DNA of 64,000 bases, from positions 117,965-181,964 of the forward strand of contig NZ_JBGCCK010000015.1 of NCBI RefSeq assembly GCF_041262525.1, written 5' to 3'. Numbering within the stretch: the stretch's first letter is position 1; each line of letters begins with the position of its first letter. Below are positions 9,851 to 18,269 of the stretch, piece by piece. Source of the stretch: Streptacidiphilus sp041262525 (GTDB lineage Bacteria; Actinomycetota; Actinomycetes; Streptomycetales; Streptomycetaceae). The notes beneath the pieces were generated by a model. The model had not been told where the DNA came from and searched no databases. It saw only the letters and a list, made by a program, of their open reading frames with translations. The position numbers were made by a program, and so were the translations under genes.

Positions 9851-9926
9851 CGCCCCTCACGATCAACCTCCCTTTCATTCTTCACTCCTGCCTCGCAGTT
9901 CACCGCAACCGTTAGGAGCCCCGGCC

Positions 9927-10661
9927 GTGCTGACCGTCGACTTCTCCCGCTTCCCGATCGCCCCCGGCGACCGGGTGCTCGACCTCGGCTGCGGCGGAGG
10001 ACGCCACGCCTTCGAGGTGTACCGGCGCGGCGGCCGCGTGGTCGCACTGGACCGCAACGCGGAGGAGATCCGCGAGGTCCGACGCTGGTTCGCAGCGATG
10101 GAGCTGGAGGGCGAGGCCCCGGCCGGCGCCTCCGCGATCGCGGTGGAGGGCGACGCGCTGTCGCTTCCCTTCCCCGACGACAGCTTCGACAAGATCATCA
10201 TCTCCGAGGTGATGGAGCACATCCCGGACGACAAGGGCGTGCTGGCGGAGATGGTGCGCGTGCTGCGCCCCGGCGGCTCGATCGCGATCACCGTGCCGCG
10301 CTGGCTGCCCGAGCAGATCTGCTGGGCGCTCTCGGACGCGTACCACGAGGTCGAGGGTGGCCACATCCGCATCTACCGGGGCGAGGAGCTGCTGGAGAAG
10401 ATGCGCGGCGCCGGTCTCGACCCGTACGGCACGCACCACGCGCACGCGCTGCACTCGCCGTACTGGTGGATCAAGTGCGCGGTCGGCGTCGACAACGACA
10501 AGGCGCTGCCCGTGCGCGCCTACCATCAGCTGCTGGTCTGGGACATCGTCGGCGCCCCGGTCATCGGCAAGCTGACCCGCTGGACCGAGAAGGCGCTCAA
10601 CCCGGCCATCGGCAAGAGCTTCGTCGCCTACGCGACCAGGCCGCACGGGAGCAAGGCGTGA
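9927..10661 (+). CDS. Class I SAM-dependent methyltransferase
   Basis: A 244-residue methyltransferase with motif I VLDLGCGGGRHAFEVYRRGG near residue 15, the acidic motif VVALDRNAEEI, and the motif DDSFDKIIISEVMEHIPDD near 80, as in Methyltransf_11 enzymes. The GTG at 9927 follows AGGAG by 8 nt. It lies 76 bp after the glycosyltransferase and overlaps the next gene by 4 bp (GTGA). Substrate unknown. Confidence 0.88.
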   Translation: MLTVDFSRFPIAPGDRVLDLGCGGGRHAFEVYRRGGRVVALDRNAEEIREVRRWFAAMELEGEAPAGASAIAVEGDALSLPFPDDSFDKIIISEVMEHIPDDKGVLAEMVRVLRPGGSIAITVPRWLPEQICWALSDAYHEVEGGHIRIYRGEELLEKMRGAGLDPYGTHHAHALHSPYWWIKCAVGVDNDKALPVRAYHQLLVWDIVGAPVIGKLTRWTEKALNPAIGKSFVAYATRPHGSKA

Positions 10662-11710
10662 GGACGCTGACCCTGGACGGCGTGCTGACCGCCGAGCAGG
10701 CGGCGGCGACCGTGCGCAGCATCCTCGCGGAGCAGCGTGCCGACGGCGCGATCCCGTGGTTCACCGGCGGCCATCTCGACCCATGGGACCACGTCGAGGC
10801 GGCCATGGCGCTGGACGTCGCGGGCGAGCACGCCGCGGCGGAGGCCGCGTACCGCTGGCTGATGCGGTGTCAGAACGCGGACGGCTCCTGGTACGCCGCG
10901 TACCGGGAGGGGGAGCCGAGCGACCTCAACCGCGAGTCCAACTTCTGCGCGTACATCGCGGTCGGCGCCTGGCACCACCATCTGGCGACGGGCGACGACT
11001 CCTTTCTGGAGGAGATCTGGCTCACCGTCAGCCGGGCGGTGGCCTTCGTGCTGGAGCTCGGCCGCGCGGACGGAACGGTCTCCTGGCGGCGCGAGGAGAA
11101 CGGCTCGACACCCGACGAGGCCCTGCTGACCGGCTGCTCCAGCGTCCACCACGCGCTGCGCTGCGCGCTGGCGATCGCGGAGTACCTGGAAGAGCCGCAG
11201 CCGGACTGGGAACTGGCGGCGGGTCAGCTCGGCCACGCCGTGGCCCATCACCCGGAGCGCTTCCTCGACAAGGACCGTTATTCGATGGACTGGTACTACC
11301 CGGTCCTCGGCACGGCGCTGCGCGGCGAGGCGGCGAAGGAGCGGATCGAGCGCGAATGGGACCGCTTCGTCGTTCCCGGGCTGGGCGTGCGCTGCGTCTC
11401 CGACCGTCCGTGGGTCACCGGCGGCGAGAGCGCGGAGCTGGCGCTGGCCCTGTGGGCGATCGGCGAGTCGACGCGGGCGGTGGAGATCCTCCAGTCCATC
11501 CAGCACCTGCGCCACGAGGACGGCGCCTACTGGACCGGCTACGTCTTCGAGGACGACGCGATCTGGCCCGAGGAACGCACGACCTGGACGGCGGGTGCGC
11601 TGCTGCTCGCGGTAGCGGCGCTGGGCGGCGACGAGGCGACGATGACGATCTTCGGCGGCGACAGCCTCCCAGCCGGCCTGACGGCCGACTGCTGCGGGGC
11701 GCTGCGCTAG
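10658..11710 (+). CDS. Prenyltransferase/squalene-oxidase-repeat-like alpha/alpha toroid protein (cytoplasmic)
   Basis: A 350-residue protein starting with GTG in the GTGA overlap with the methyltransferase stop. It carries repeats such as ADGAIPWF, NADGSWYAAY and EDGAYWTGY spaced through the chain, a pattern of alpha/alpha six-helix-hairpin barrels seen in terpene cyclases and glycan-acting enzymes. No signal peptide is visible, unlike the toroid protein at 2988-4241. It has neither a clear DxDD nor a zinc-prenyltransferase motif, so the reaction is not assigned. Tight coupling to a GT4 enzyme and a methyltransferase suggests the three build or modify one glycoconjugate or glycolipid. Confidence 0.8.
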   Translation: MRTLTLDGVLTAEQAAATVRSILAEQRADGAIPWFTGGHLDPWDHVEAAMALDVAGEHAAAEAAYRWLMRCQNADGSWYAAYREGEPSDLNRESNFCAYIAVGAWHHHLATGDDSFLEEIWLTVSRAVAFVLELGRADGTVSWRREENGSTPDEALLTGCSSVHHALRCALAIAEYLEEPQPDWELAAGQLGHAVAHHPERFLDKDRYSMDWYYPVLGTALRGEAAKERIEREWDRFVVPGLGVRCVSDRPWVTGGESAELALALWAIGESTRAVEILQSIQHLRHEDGAYWTGYVFEDDAIWPEERTTWTAGALLLAVAALGGDEATMTIFGGDSLPAGLTADCCGALR

Positions 11711-11727
11711 CCCTCACTCCTCCGGCC

Positions 11728-11864
11728 AGTTGCAACCCCCCCAGGGGCGCGAGGCTCTGCTCGATGAACTGCGTGCGCCGACAAGCCACCCTGGGTGGTG
11801 AGTCGCCGAACGAGCAGGGCCATCCGCACAGGGTGGTTTCTCGCGCCCCTGGGGAGCTGCAATT
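11728..11864. repeat. Intergenic hairpin repeat, copy 3 (variant left arm)
   Basis: Outer ends AGTTGCAACC and AGCTGCAATT with the conserved centre GTGAGTCGCCGAACGAGCAG. The left inner arm is replaced by GAGGCTCTGCTCGATGAACT, a variant module whose complement occurs in copy 6. It lies between convergent genes and touches the TAA stop of the SRPBCC gene. Confidence 0.8.
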
Positions 11865-12255
11865 AGGCGCCCGTTGCCAGCGCTGCCAGGCGGTGCAGCG
11901 AGGTATGGATCACCGCTCGCTGTGTCGCAAGACGGGCTGCCTCCGACTCGGGAATCTCGACGTGGGCGGACAAGCGGGTGCCTCCGCCCGTGCCCGCGGT
12001 CAGGCGCCATTCGAAGACCAGGTCGGAGACGAGGCAGGAGATCCGCACCATGCCGTTCGCGCGGCTCGCGCAAAGCTGCTGTGGCATCGGGAAGTCCGGG
12101 TAGCCGTCCGGATAGAGGGTGTAGCCCTCGGCCGTCGTCGCCTCGACGCTGCCGACCCCTGCCCACCAGTGGGGGAAGGACGTCGGGTCGTAGAGCAGCT
12201 TCCATACCTCCTCCGGTGGCGCGGAGATGGTCAACTCCTCGTCGAAATCCGGCAT
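11863..12255 (-). CDS. SRPBCC-family protein
   Basis: A 130-residue START/Bet v1-like small protein beginning MPDFDEELTISAPPEEVWKL, the typical first strand of the polyketide-cyclase/SRPBCC fold. FPHWWAGVGSVEA follows near residue 40 and WRLTAGTGGGTRL near 90. The ATG at 12255 has GAGGAG 7 nt upstream. It starts 11 bp after the SARP regulator's stop and in the same direction, so the two are likely co-transcribed. It may bind a hydrophobic ligand; no specific function can be assigned. Confidence 0.85.
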   Translation of the reverse strand: MPDFDEELTISAPPEEVWKLLYDPTSFPHWWAGVGSVEATTAEGYTLYPDGYPDFPMPQQLCASRANGMVRISCLVSDLVFEWRLTAGTGGGTRLSAHVEIPESEAARLATQRAVIHTSLHRLAALATGA

Positions 12256-12266
12256 CTGATATCTCC

Positions 12267-15200
12267 TCAATTCTCTTTCGCTGCGACGGCGGCGAGATCC
12301 GCCCTGACCGCCGCCAGCTCGCGGGCCGGTTCGACGAGCGCGCTGATCGGTGGTCGGCCCAGGTCGATCAGCGACCCGACCAGCGCGTCGCCGTCGATGC
12401 GGCCGCTGCTCCGCTCCCACGCCGCCGCCGACTCGCGCAGGCGCGCCGCCGCCGTCCGCGCGTCGCCCTCGGCGAGGGCGATCAGGCCCTGGACGTGGCT
12501 CATCCTGGCGACCAGCGTCTCGGGAAAGTCGCCCAACGAGACCGGCTCCAGCGCGGCCGCGCGCAACTGCGCCGTCGCCTCCTCCGGACGCCCCGCGCGG
12601 GCCAGCGTCTCGGCGAGGAGCAGCCGCGTGCGCGGGCGGCTGACGGGTGCCTCGGCCAGGGCGAGCGCCTCCGCGAGCTCGGCCGCCGCCGTGGTCGGAT
12701 CGCCCTCGGCCAGGGCGAGTTGGCCACGGTCGTGATGGGTGAGCGCGATCAGGTCGGCGAGACCCGTACGGGCGGCGACCTCCTCGCCCGCTGTGCAGGC
12801 GACGCGGGCCTCGGCCGTCCGCCCGAGCCGGCACAGTACCGCCGTGCGGGCGGAGTGCGTGCAGACCGTGCTCCGCAGGAGGCCGTTGGGGACGACCACT
12901 GCCAGGCAGCGCTCGGTGAAGTCCAGCGCGCGCTCCCAGTCCCCGGCGCAGGCCGCGGCGCTGGCCGCGTTGATCAGGCAGCTGTACGCCAGCTCCGGCC
13001 GGCCCGCGCGTCCGGCTGCCGCTGCGCCGGCGATCAGCGGGGCGAAGCTGTCGGTGAACTGCCCGGCCCGGATCAGCGCGTGGCCGCGCGCCAGCCCGAT
13101 GTCGTTGGCCAGCAAGTCACTTGGGGTGCGGCGGCCGATCACCTCGGCGACCTCGCGCAGGATCCGGTCTACTTCCGCCGGGTCGCCCGCAACGGCATGC
13201 GCCCACGCGAGCCCGGCCAGCGCCTCGGCGCGGATGCCCGGATCGTGGCTCTCGGGCGAGCGGTCGAGCAGGTCCAGCACGAGGGTGAAGCTGCGCCGCG
13301 ACTCGCGCGGGTGGCAGACCCCGCCGCGCAGCCAGTAGCCGCGTCGCAGCCACGCGTGCACCTGCGACTCGGCGTCCTCGGGCGCGATCAGTTCCAGGGC
13401 CCGCTCGAAGGCCGCGTCGGACTCGGGCAGCCGCCCCTGCCACGCCTCGACCTCGGCGAGCTCCACGAGCAGCTCCGGCGTGTCCGGCACCAACGCGAGG
13501 GCCTCCCGCAGGAATCCGGCCGCCTCCCGCAGCGCGCAGACGCCCCGCGCCGCGCCCGCCGCCTCGGCGTAGCGGGCGGCGGCGGCAGCGGGCTCCCCGG
13601 CCAGCCGCAGATGCCGCCCCAGCTCGGCGGCGAACCGCGCCCGCCCGGTCTCCGCGTGCCGCACCCCGCCTGCGGCGGGCACGGACGCGCCGACGCTCGC
13701 GCGCTCGGGTGAGGCGGCGGGATGCGTCGACCCACGGCCTCCTGCCTCCGCCGCCTCCGAGCGTGCCCGCTCGCCGCGGCTCGGCATGACGCCTGCCGCA
13801 CCGCCCGATGCGGGCCGATGCGGGCCGGGCCTCGTCGAATCGCCGTCTCCGGCTGCCGCGCCCGCCGCGCCCGAGGCGCTCGATACGAGGTTCGTAGCGC
13901 CGAGGGAGGCGGAGGAAGCCTCGGCCCCGGGGTAGGACCGGGCGGCCAATGCCACGGCCAGCGCGGCGTGGGTCGCGGCGCGTTGGGGGCCGGGAAGGTC
14001 CGCGTAGCAGGCGTCGCGGAGGAGGGCGTGGCGGAAGCCGATGCCGGAGGCGTCCGCCAGGAGGAGTCCGGAACTCAACGCCTCCGTCGCCGCCGCCGAC
14101 GCGTCGGGGAGCGGCAGGGAGCGGAGCTCCGGCATCGACAGCGGGCGGCCCGCCGCGGCGATGTAGGTGACCGCCTGGCGCGCCGTCGGTGTCAGTCGGC
14201 TGATGGCCGCGTGGACGGCTCCGCGCAGTCCCGCCGCGAGGTCGGCGTCGCGCAGCGCCGCAGCGCGGGCGGCCTCCACCGCGAGCAGCGGATTGCCGTC
14301 CGCGAGCCGGGCGATGCGCGCTGCCTGGGTCACCGTCAGTCCCGGCTGCTCCAGCGCCAGTTGCTTGAGGACAGCGTCCGGCAGCGGTGCCAGCTCCAGC
14401 TCCGCGCTCACGCTGCCGGAGGCGTGCAGCGCGGCCAGTACGGCGTCCAGCCGACGGTGGCCCGGGAGCCTGCGACGGGTCAGCACGACGAGGCAGAACG
14501 ACTGCCCCGCCAGCCGACGGCCCGCGTACGCGAGCAGATCCAGGCTGGACGGGTCGGCCCGGTGCACGTCCTCGAGGACCAGCAGCAGCGGGCCCTCCCG
14601 CGCGACCCGCAGCAGCAGCTGCGTGGAGTGTTCGAGCTGCCGCAGGTGCTCGGCGTGCGGGTCGACGCGAGGTTCGGCTCGATCGCCGGGATCGGCCACC
14701 TCGGCCAGGACCTCCGCCCAGAGCGCGAACGGGACGCCGTCCGCCAGCGCGTCCGCGTATCCGGCCAGGGTACGGACGCCCTCGTCGTCGAGGCGTCGCC
14801 GCAGCTCGGTGACGAGGAGCGTCTTGCCCATCCCGCCGTCGCCCGCCAGGGCGACCACGGAACCGCGGCCCTGCGCCGCCTCCCGCCAGGCCCGGTCCAG
14901 CGCGGCGACCTCCGCGCCGCGCCCGCGCACCCGCGTGGGCGCAGGGGCCGCGCGCGGACCGGCCTCTGCCCGGTCGGCGGCGCGGAGCCTGCGCGCCAGT
15001 GCGGCCAGCTCCGGCCCCTCGGCGATGCCCAGCTCGCGCTGGAGCCGACGCCGCAGTCCCGCGTGGACCGCGAGGGCGGCCGGGCGGTTGCCCGAGGCGG
15101 CGAGCAGCTCCATCAGCTCCGCGGCGGCGTCCTCGTCGTACGGACGAAGCGCCAGGCGCTGACCTGCTGCGGCGAGGGCCGGGCCGAGTTCACCGCTCTC

Positions 15201-15674
15201 GCGCGCCGTGCGCGCCGTCTGCGCGAGCAGGGCGGCGACCCGCACCTGGTGCTCCTCGCGGGCGGTGACGGCCCAGTCCTGCTCGAAGGAGGGCAGCAGC
15301 TCACCTCGGCACAGCGCCATCGCCTCCCGATCGCGGCCGTCCGCCGCCAGCCGGGCGAACTCCGCGAGATCCACGGTCAGGCCCTCGGCGCGCAGCCCGA
15401 CGCAGGCTCGGTCGGCGATCAGGTGGCCCTCGGCGGCCGGACCGAGCGCGGCGCGCAGCGCCCAGACGGTGCTGCGCAGGCTGGCGCGGGCGGCCGGCTC
15501 CGGCGCGGCGGGCCAGAAGGCCCCGGCGACCCGTCCCCGCGGGTGCGGGCCGGGGGCGAGCGCGAACCAGGCCAGCAGCTCCCTGGCCCGTCCGGCGGGC
15601 AGCGCGACGGGGCACCCGTCGAGCTCCACCTCCAGCTCGCCGAGCAGCCGGATCCCCAGCCTGCCGGTCTCCAC
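12267..15674 (-). CDS. SARP-family transcriptional regulator with AAA ATPase and TPR region
   Basis: A 1135-residue large SARP regulator. The winged-helix DNA-binding domain is at residues 1-95 (LRSTVWALRAALGP), followed by the bacterial transcriptional activation domain (95-240, ending GLRRRLQRELGIAEGP). An ATPase module then has Walker A GDGGMGKT near 276 and Walker B LLLVLEDVHRADPSSLDLL near 355. TPR-like helices fill residues 680-1120. No C-terminal LuxR helix-turn-helix is present. A low-complexity Ala/Gly/Ser/Pro stretch of about 75-100 residues (about 577-677, DNA 13640-13945) interrupts the region joining the ATPase and TPR parts and looks like an in-frame insertion. The start is a GTG at 15674. 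Such proteins usually activate antibiotic or stress genes; the target is not evident here. Confidence 0.88.
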   Translation of the reverse strand: METGRLGIRLLGELEVELDGCPVALPAGRARELLAWFALAPGPHPRGRVAGAFWPAAPEPAARASLRSTVWALRAALGPAAEGHLIADRACVGLRAEGLTVDLAEFARLAADGRDREAMALCRGELLPSFEQDWAVTAREEHQVRVAALLAQTARTARESGELGPALAAAGQRLALRPYDEDAAAELMELLAASGNRPAALAVHAGLRRRLQRELGIAEGPELAALARRLRAADRAEAGPRAAPAPTRVRGRGAEVAALDRAWREAAQGRGSVVALAGDGGMGKTLLVTELRRRLDDEGVRTLAGYADALADGVPFALWAEVLAEVADPGDRAEPRVDPHAEHLRQLEHSTQLLLRVAREGPLLLVLEDVHRADPSSLDLLAYAGRRLAGQSFCLVVLTRRRLPGHRRLDAVLAALHASGSVSAELELAPLPDAVLKQLALEQPGLTVTQAARIARLADGNPLLAVEAARAAALRDADLAAGLRGAVHAAISRLTPTARQAVTYIAAAGRPLSMPELRSLPLPDASAAATEALSSGLLLADASGIGFRHALLRDACYADLPGPQRAATHAALAVALAARSYPGAEASSASLGATNLVSSASGAAGAAAGDGDSTRPGPHRPASGGAAGVMPSRGERARSEAAEAGGRGSTHPAASPERASVGASVPAAGGVRHAETGRARFAAELGRHLRLAGEPAAAAARYAEAAGAARGVCALREAAGFLREALALVPDTPELLVELAEVEAWQGRLPESDAAFERALELIAPEDAESQVHAWLRRGYWLRGGVCHPRESRRSFTLVLDLLDRSPESHDPGIRAEALAGLAWAHAVAGDPAEVDRILREVAEVIGRRTPSDLLANDIGLARGHALIRAGQFTDSFAPLIAGAAAAGRAGRPELAYSCLINAASAAACAGDWERALDFTERCLAVVVPNGLLRSTVCTHSARTAVLCRLGRTAEARVACTAGEEVAARTGLADLIALTHHDRGQLALAEGDPTTAAAELAEALALAEAPVSRPRTRLLLAETLARAGRPEEATAQLRAAALEPVSLGDFPETLVARMSHVQGLIALAEGDARTAAARLRESAAAWERSSGRIDGDALVGSLIDLGRPPISALVEPARELAAVRADLAAVAAKEN

Positions 15675-15808
15675 CCCTCCAGGTTAGTGCCGCGCCCGCC
15701 GGCGGCCCCTGCCGCGACCAGCGCGTTGACGGTGGATTGACGGTCGCGGAGGAGCGTCGACACCGAACAGGAGAACCGCAGGAACGACCAAGAAGGGCGG
15801 GACCCGAG

Positions 15809-16183
15809 ATGAGCACCCTGAAGACCACCCCCGCGTTCGACACCGAGGCCCTGCGCCGCGGCATCGAGGAGCGCGACGCGGCCACGCTGCGCGCCCTGTA
15901 CGCGGACGACGCCGAGCTGACCCTCGTCGACCGGCGGGACCAGCCCAGCCACCCGCTGACGTTCATCGGCGGCGACGCCATCGCGGCGTACCAGGCCGAG
16001 ATCAGCAGTCGGGACATGGAGCACCGGCTGGAGCGCGTCGTCGTCGACGCCACCGGTGAGCACGCCGCCTTCCTGGAGGCCTGCCGCTACCCGGACGGCA
16101 CCCGCGTGGTCTGCGCGGCCGTGCTGGACCTGCGCGACGGACGCGTCGTCCGCCAGAGCGGCGTCCAGGCCTGGGACGAGTGA
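15809..16183 (+). CDS. SnoaL-like (NTF2-fold) protein
   Basis: A 124-residue protein with RGIEERDAATLRALYADDAE near the start, DQPSHPLTFIGGDAIAAYQ in the middle and a final strand VVCAAVLDLRDGRVVRQSG. This is the standard layout of SnoaL-like NTF2-fold domains that bind small molecules or act as isomerases/cyclases. It is divergent from the SARP gene (135 bp between starts), so it may be one of its targets. The ATG at 15809 has only a weak GGGCGGGA upstream. Substrate unknown. Confidence 0.82.
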   Translation: MSTLKTTPAFDTEALRRGIEERDAATLRALYADDAELTLVDRRDQPSHPLTFIGGDAIAAYQAEISSRDMEHRLERVVVDATGEHAAFLEACRYPDGTRVVCAAVLDLRDGRVVRQSGVQAWDE

Positions 16184-16244
16184 GCCCGCCCGCGTGAGTC
16201 GAGGTGAAGACTCCCTGCCCGGACGTGCGCACCGGTGTCGGTGC

Positions 16245-16250
16245 TAGCGT
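16245..16250 (+). promoter_or_regulatory. Probable -10 box of a leaderless promoter
   Basis: TAGCGT ends 6 nt before the ATG at 16257 and no Shine-Dalgarno is present, as is typical of leaderless streptomycete transcripts. Confidence 0.45.
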
Positions 16251-16256
16251 CCGGGC

Positions 16257-17027
16257 ATGGGAATGGACTGGCTGACACACGACCGGTATCTCGACTCTGC
16301 TGCGGCAGACGGGCGCAGGCTCGCCGGGGCTGTCGCAGCCGGAGACCTCGCCGCGACTGTGCCGAGCTGCCCGGAGTGGACGCTGCGGGACCTGGCCTTC
16401 CACCAGGGCATGGTGTTCCGCTGGATCGGCGAGATCGTCGCGCGCAAGGCGCAGCAGCGGCTGCCGTTCAAGGAGGTCCCCGACCGCGAGATGCCGGCCG
16501 GCGGCGAGGCCGCCTGGCTCCAGGCGGGCGCCGACCGCACGATCGCGCTGCTGCGCGAGACCGGCCCGGACCTCGACGTGTGGGGCTGGGCCGGCACCGG
16601 CGGCACCCGCTGGTGGGCCCGCCGGATCGCGCACGAGACCCTGGTCCACCGCATCGACGGCGATCTGACGGCCGGTCTGCTGCCGGAGGCCGCCGCCGAC
16701 CTGGCGGCCGACAACATCGACGAACTGCTCACCAACGCCACCGACGCCACGGCCCGCGCCTTCACCGCCCGCGACCGCCTCGCCGGCGAGGGCGACAGCC
16801 TCCACCTCCACTGCACGGACGTCCCCGGCGAGTGGCAGCTCCTGCGCACCCCCGAGGGCTTCACCTTCTCCTACGGCCACGCCAAGGCCGACGCCGCAGT
16901 GCGCGGCACCGCGCTCGACGTGATGCTCTGGCTCAACGGCCGCCTGCCGCAGGGTGCGGTCGGCCCGGAGCTGTTCGGTGAGGCCCACGTCCCGCAGCTG
17001 TGGCGCGAGGGCCTGAGCCTGAACTGA
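16257..17027 (+). CDS. Maleylpyruvate-isomerase-family mycothiol-dependent enzyme
   Basis: A 256-residue protein with an N-terminal DinB-like four-helix domain: SCPEWTLRDLAFHQG (metal His, near residue 50) and ARRIAHETLVHRIDG (near 145) supply the His/Asp/His metal site of the MDMPI family. A C-terminal domain (residues 165-256) has the LHLHCTDVPGEW and GTALDVMLWLNGR motifs. These enzymes use mycothiol, the actinobacterial thiol. No aromatic-degradation genes are adjacent, so the substrate is not assigned. The transcript appears leaderless. Confidence 0.88.
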   Translation: MGMDWLTHDRYLDSAAADGRRLAGAVAAGDLAATVPSCPEWTLRDLAFHQGMVFRWIGEIVARKAQQRLPFKEVPDREMPAGGEAAWLQAGADRTIALLRETGPDLDVWGWAGTGGTRWWARRIAHETLVHRIDGDLTAGLLPEAAADLAADNIDELLTNATDATARAFTARDRLAGEGDSLHLHCTDVPGEWQLLRTPEGFTFSYGHAKADAAVRGTALDVMLWLNGRLPQGAVGPELFGEAHVPQLWREGLSLN

Positions 17028-17033
17028 CAGGGA

Positions 17034-17139
17034 AGTTGCACCACCCAAACCACCCTGCGCGGATGGCCCTGCGCGTTGAGGACCCCCTGCATGTCGGTGG
17101 CTTCTCGCGCAGTTCCCCGCGCCCCTGGAGGGTGTAACT
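17034..17139. repeat. Intergenic hairpin repeat, copy 4 (left arm deleted)
   Basis: Outer ends AGTTGCACC and GGTGTAACT and right arm TCGCGCAGTTCCCCGCGCCC are present, but the left inner arm is missing and the centre is rearranged. It lies between convergent genes. Confidence 0.75.
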
Positions 17140-17178
17140 GGCCGTTTCAGCGAAGGTGTCCCCGGCCTCGGGCGGAGC

Positions 17179-18189
17179 CTAGAGCACCAGTTCCGCCAGC
17201 GTGCGCAGCGTCGCCGGGTCGCGGGAGGTGATGAGCAGGTCCGTGACCGGCGTGGAGCGCCACGCTGCGACGCGGTCGGCGATGCGGGCGCGGGAGCCGA
17301 CCAGGCTGATCTCGTCGGCGAAGGCGGCGGGGACAGCCGCGATCGCCTCCTCGCGGCGGCCGGCCAGGAACAGCTCCTGGATGAGCCGGGCCTCTGCCTC
17401 GTAGCCCATCCGGGCCATCAGGTCGGCGTGGAAGTTCTTGGCCTGCGTGCCCATCCCGCCGATGTAGAAGCCGAGCATCGCGCGGATCGGCGCGAGCCCC
17501 TCCGCCACGTCCTCGCAGACGCGGGCGTGGACCATGGGCGCGACCATGAAGCCGGGCCGGGCGTTCGCCAGCGGCTCGGCGTAGAGGTCGGCCCGGTCGG
17601 GGGAGAAGTAGAGCGGGAGCCAGCCGTCGGCGATCCGGGCGGTCTGGGCGATGTTCTTCGGGCCCTCCGCGCCGAGCAGGATCGGGATGTCCGGGCGCAG
17701 CGGGTGCAGGATCGGCTTGAGCGCCTTGCCCAGGCCGGTGCCGTCCGGGCCGGTGTAGGGGAGCGGGTGGAAGCGGCCGTCCAGGGCGACCGGCTTCTCG
17801 CGCCGCAGCGTCTGCCGGATGACGTCGACGTACTCGCGCACGGCCGTCAGCGGCGAGCGCGGGAACGGGCGGCCGTACCAGCCCTCGACGACCTGCGGGC
17901 CGGAGAGGCCGAGGCCGAGCAGCAGGCGGCCGCCGGAGAGGTGATCGAGCGTCATGGCGTGCATGGCCGTGGCGGTCGGGGTCCGGGCGGCCATCTGCGC
18001 GATGCCGGTGCCGAGCCGGATCCGGCTGGTGTGGGCGGCGATCCAGGTCAGCGGCGTGAAGGCGTCGGAGCCCCAGGACTCTGCGGTCCAGACGGAGTCG
18101 AAGCCGAGCCGCTCGGCCTCCTGGGCGAGTTCGACGAAGCCCTGCGTGGGGGCCGCACCCCAGTAGCCGAGGACGAGACCGAGGCGCAT
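17179..18189 (-). CDS. LLM-class F420-dependent oxidoreductase
   Basis: A 336-residue luciferase-like TIM-barrel oxidoreductase. It begins MRLGLVLGYWGAAPTQG and has AEERLGFDSVWTAESWGSD-type residues near 25, LGTGIAQMAARTPTA near 60 and LGLGLSGPQVVEGWYG near 95, the hallmark order of actinobacterial F420-dependent enzymes. It probably uses reduced F420 as hydride donor or acceptor. The region before its ATG carries a 45-bp cruciform whose inner part is the palindrome CTGACGGAGCGTCAG. The same 15-bp palindrome type occurs before the fused acyl-CoA dehydrogenase, hinting at shared control. Confidence 0.9.
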   Translation of the reverse strand: MRLGLVLGYWGAAPTQGFVELAQEAERLGFDSVWTAESWGSDAFTPLTWIAAHTSRIRLGTGIAQMAARTPTATAMHAMTLDHLSGGRLLLGLGLSGPQVVEGWYGRPFPRSPLTAVREYVDVIRQTLRREKPVALDGRFHPLPYTGPDGTGLGKALKPILHPLRPDIPILLGAEGPKNIAQTARIADGWLPLYFSPDRADLYAEPLANARPGFMVAPMVHARVCEDVAEGLAPIRAMLGFYIGGMGTQAKNFHADLMARMGYEAEARLIQELFLAGRREEAIAAVPAAFADEISLVGSRARIADRVAAWRSTPVTDLLITSRDPATLRTLAELVL

Positions 18190-18194
18190 GACGA

Positions 18195-18239
18195 GACCCC
18201 CACGCTTGGCTGACGGAGCGTCAGATTAGCGTGGGGGTC
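18195..18239. promoter_or_regulatory. Cruciform with nested palindrome before LLM oxidoreductase
   Basis: Perfect 12-bp arms GACCCCCACGCT (18195-18206) and AGCGTGGGGGTC (18228-18239) enclose CTGACGGAGCGTCAG (18210-18224). It may be a terminator for the upstream membrane-protein gene, an operator for the LLM gene, or both. Confidence 0.65.
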
Positions 18240-18269
18240 GCCAAATGTCAGCTACAAGCAGGGCGGGGA

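Noticed and set aside
10658..11710. Possible squalene-hopene cyclase
   Set aside because: Only 350 residues, no DxDD motif; the toroid fold alone does not define the reaction.
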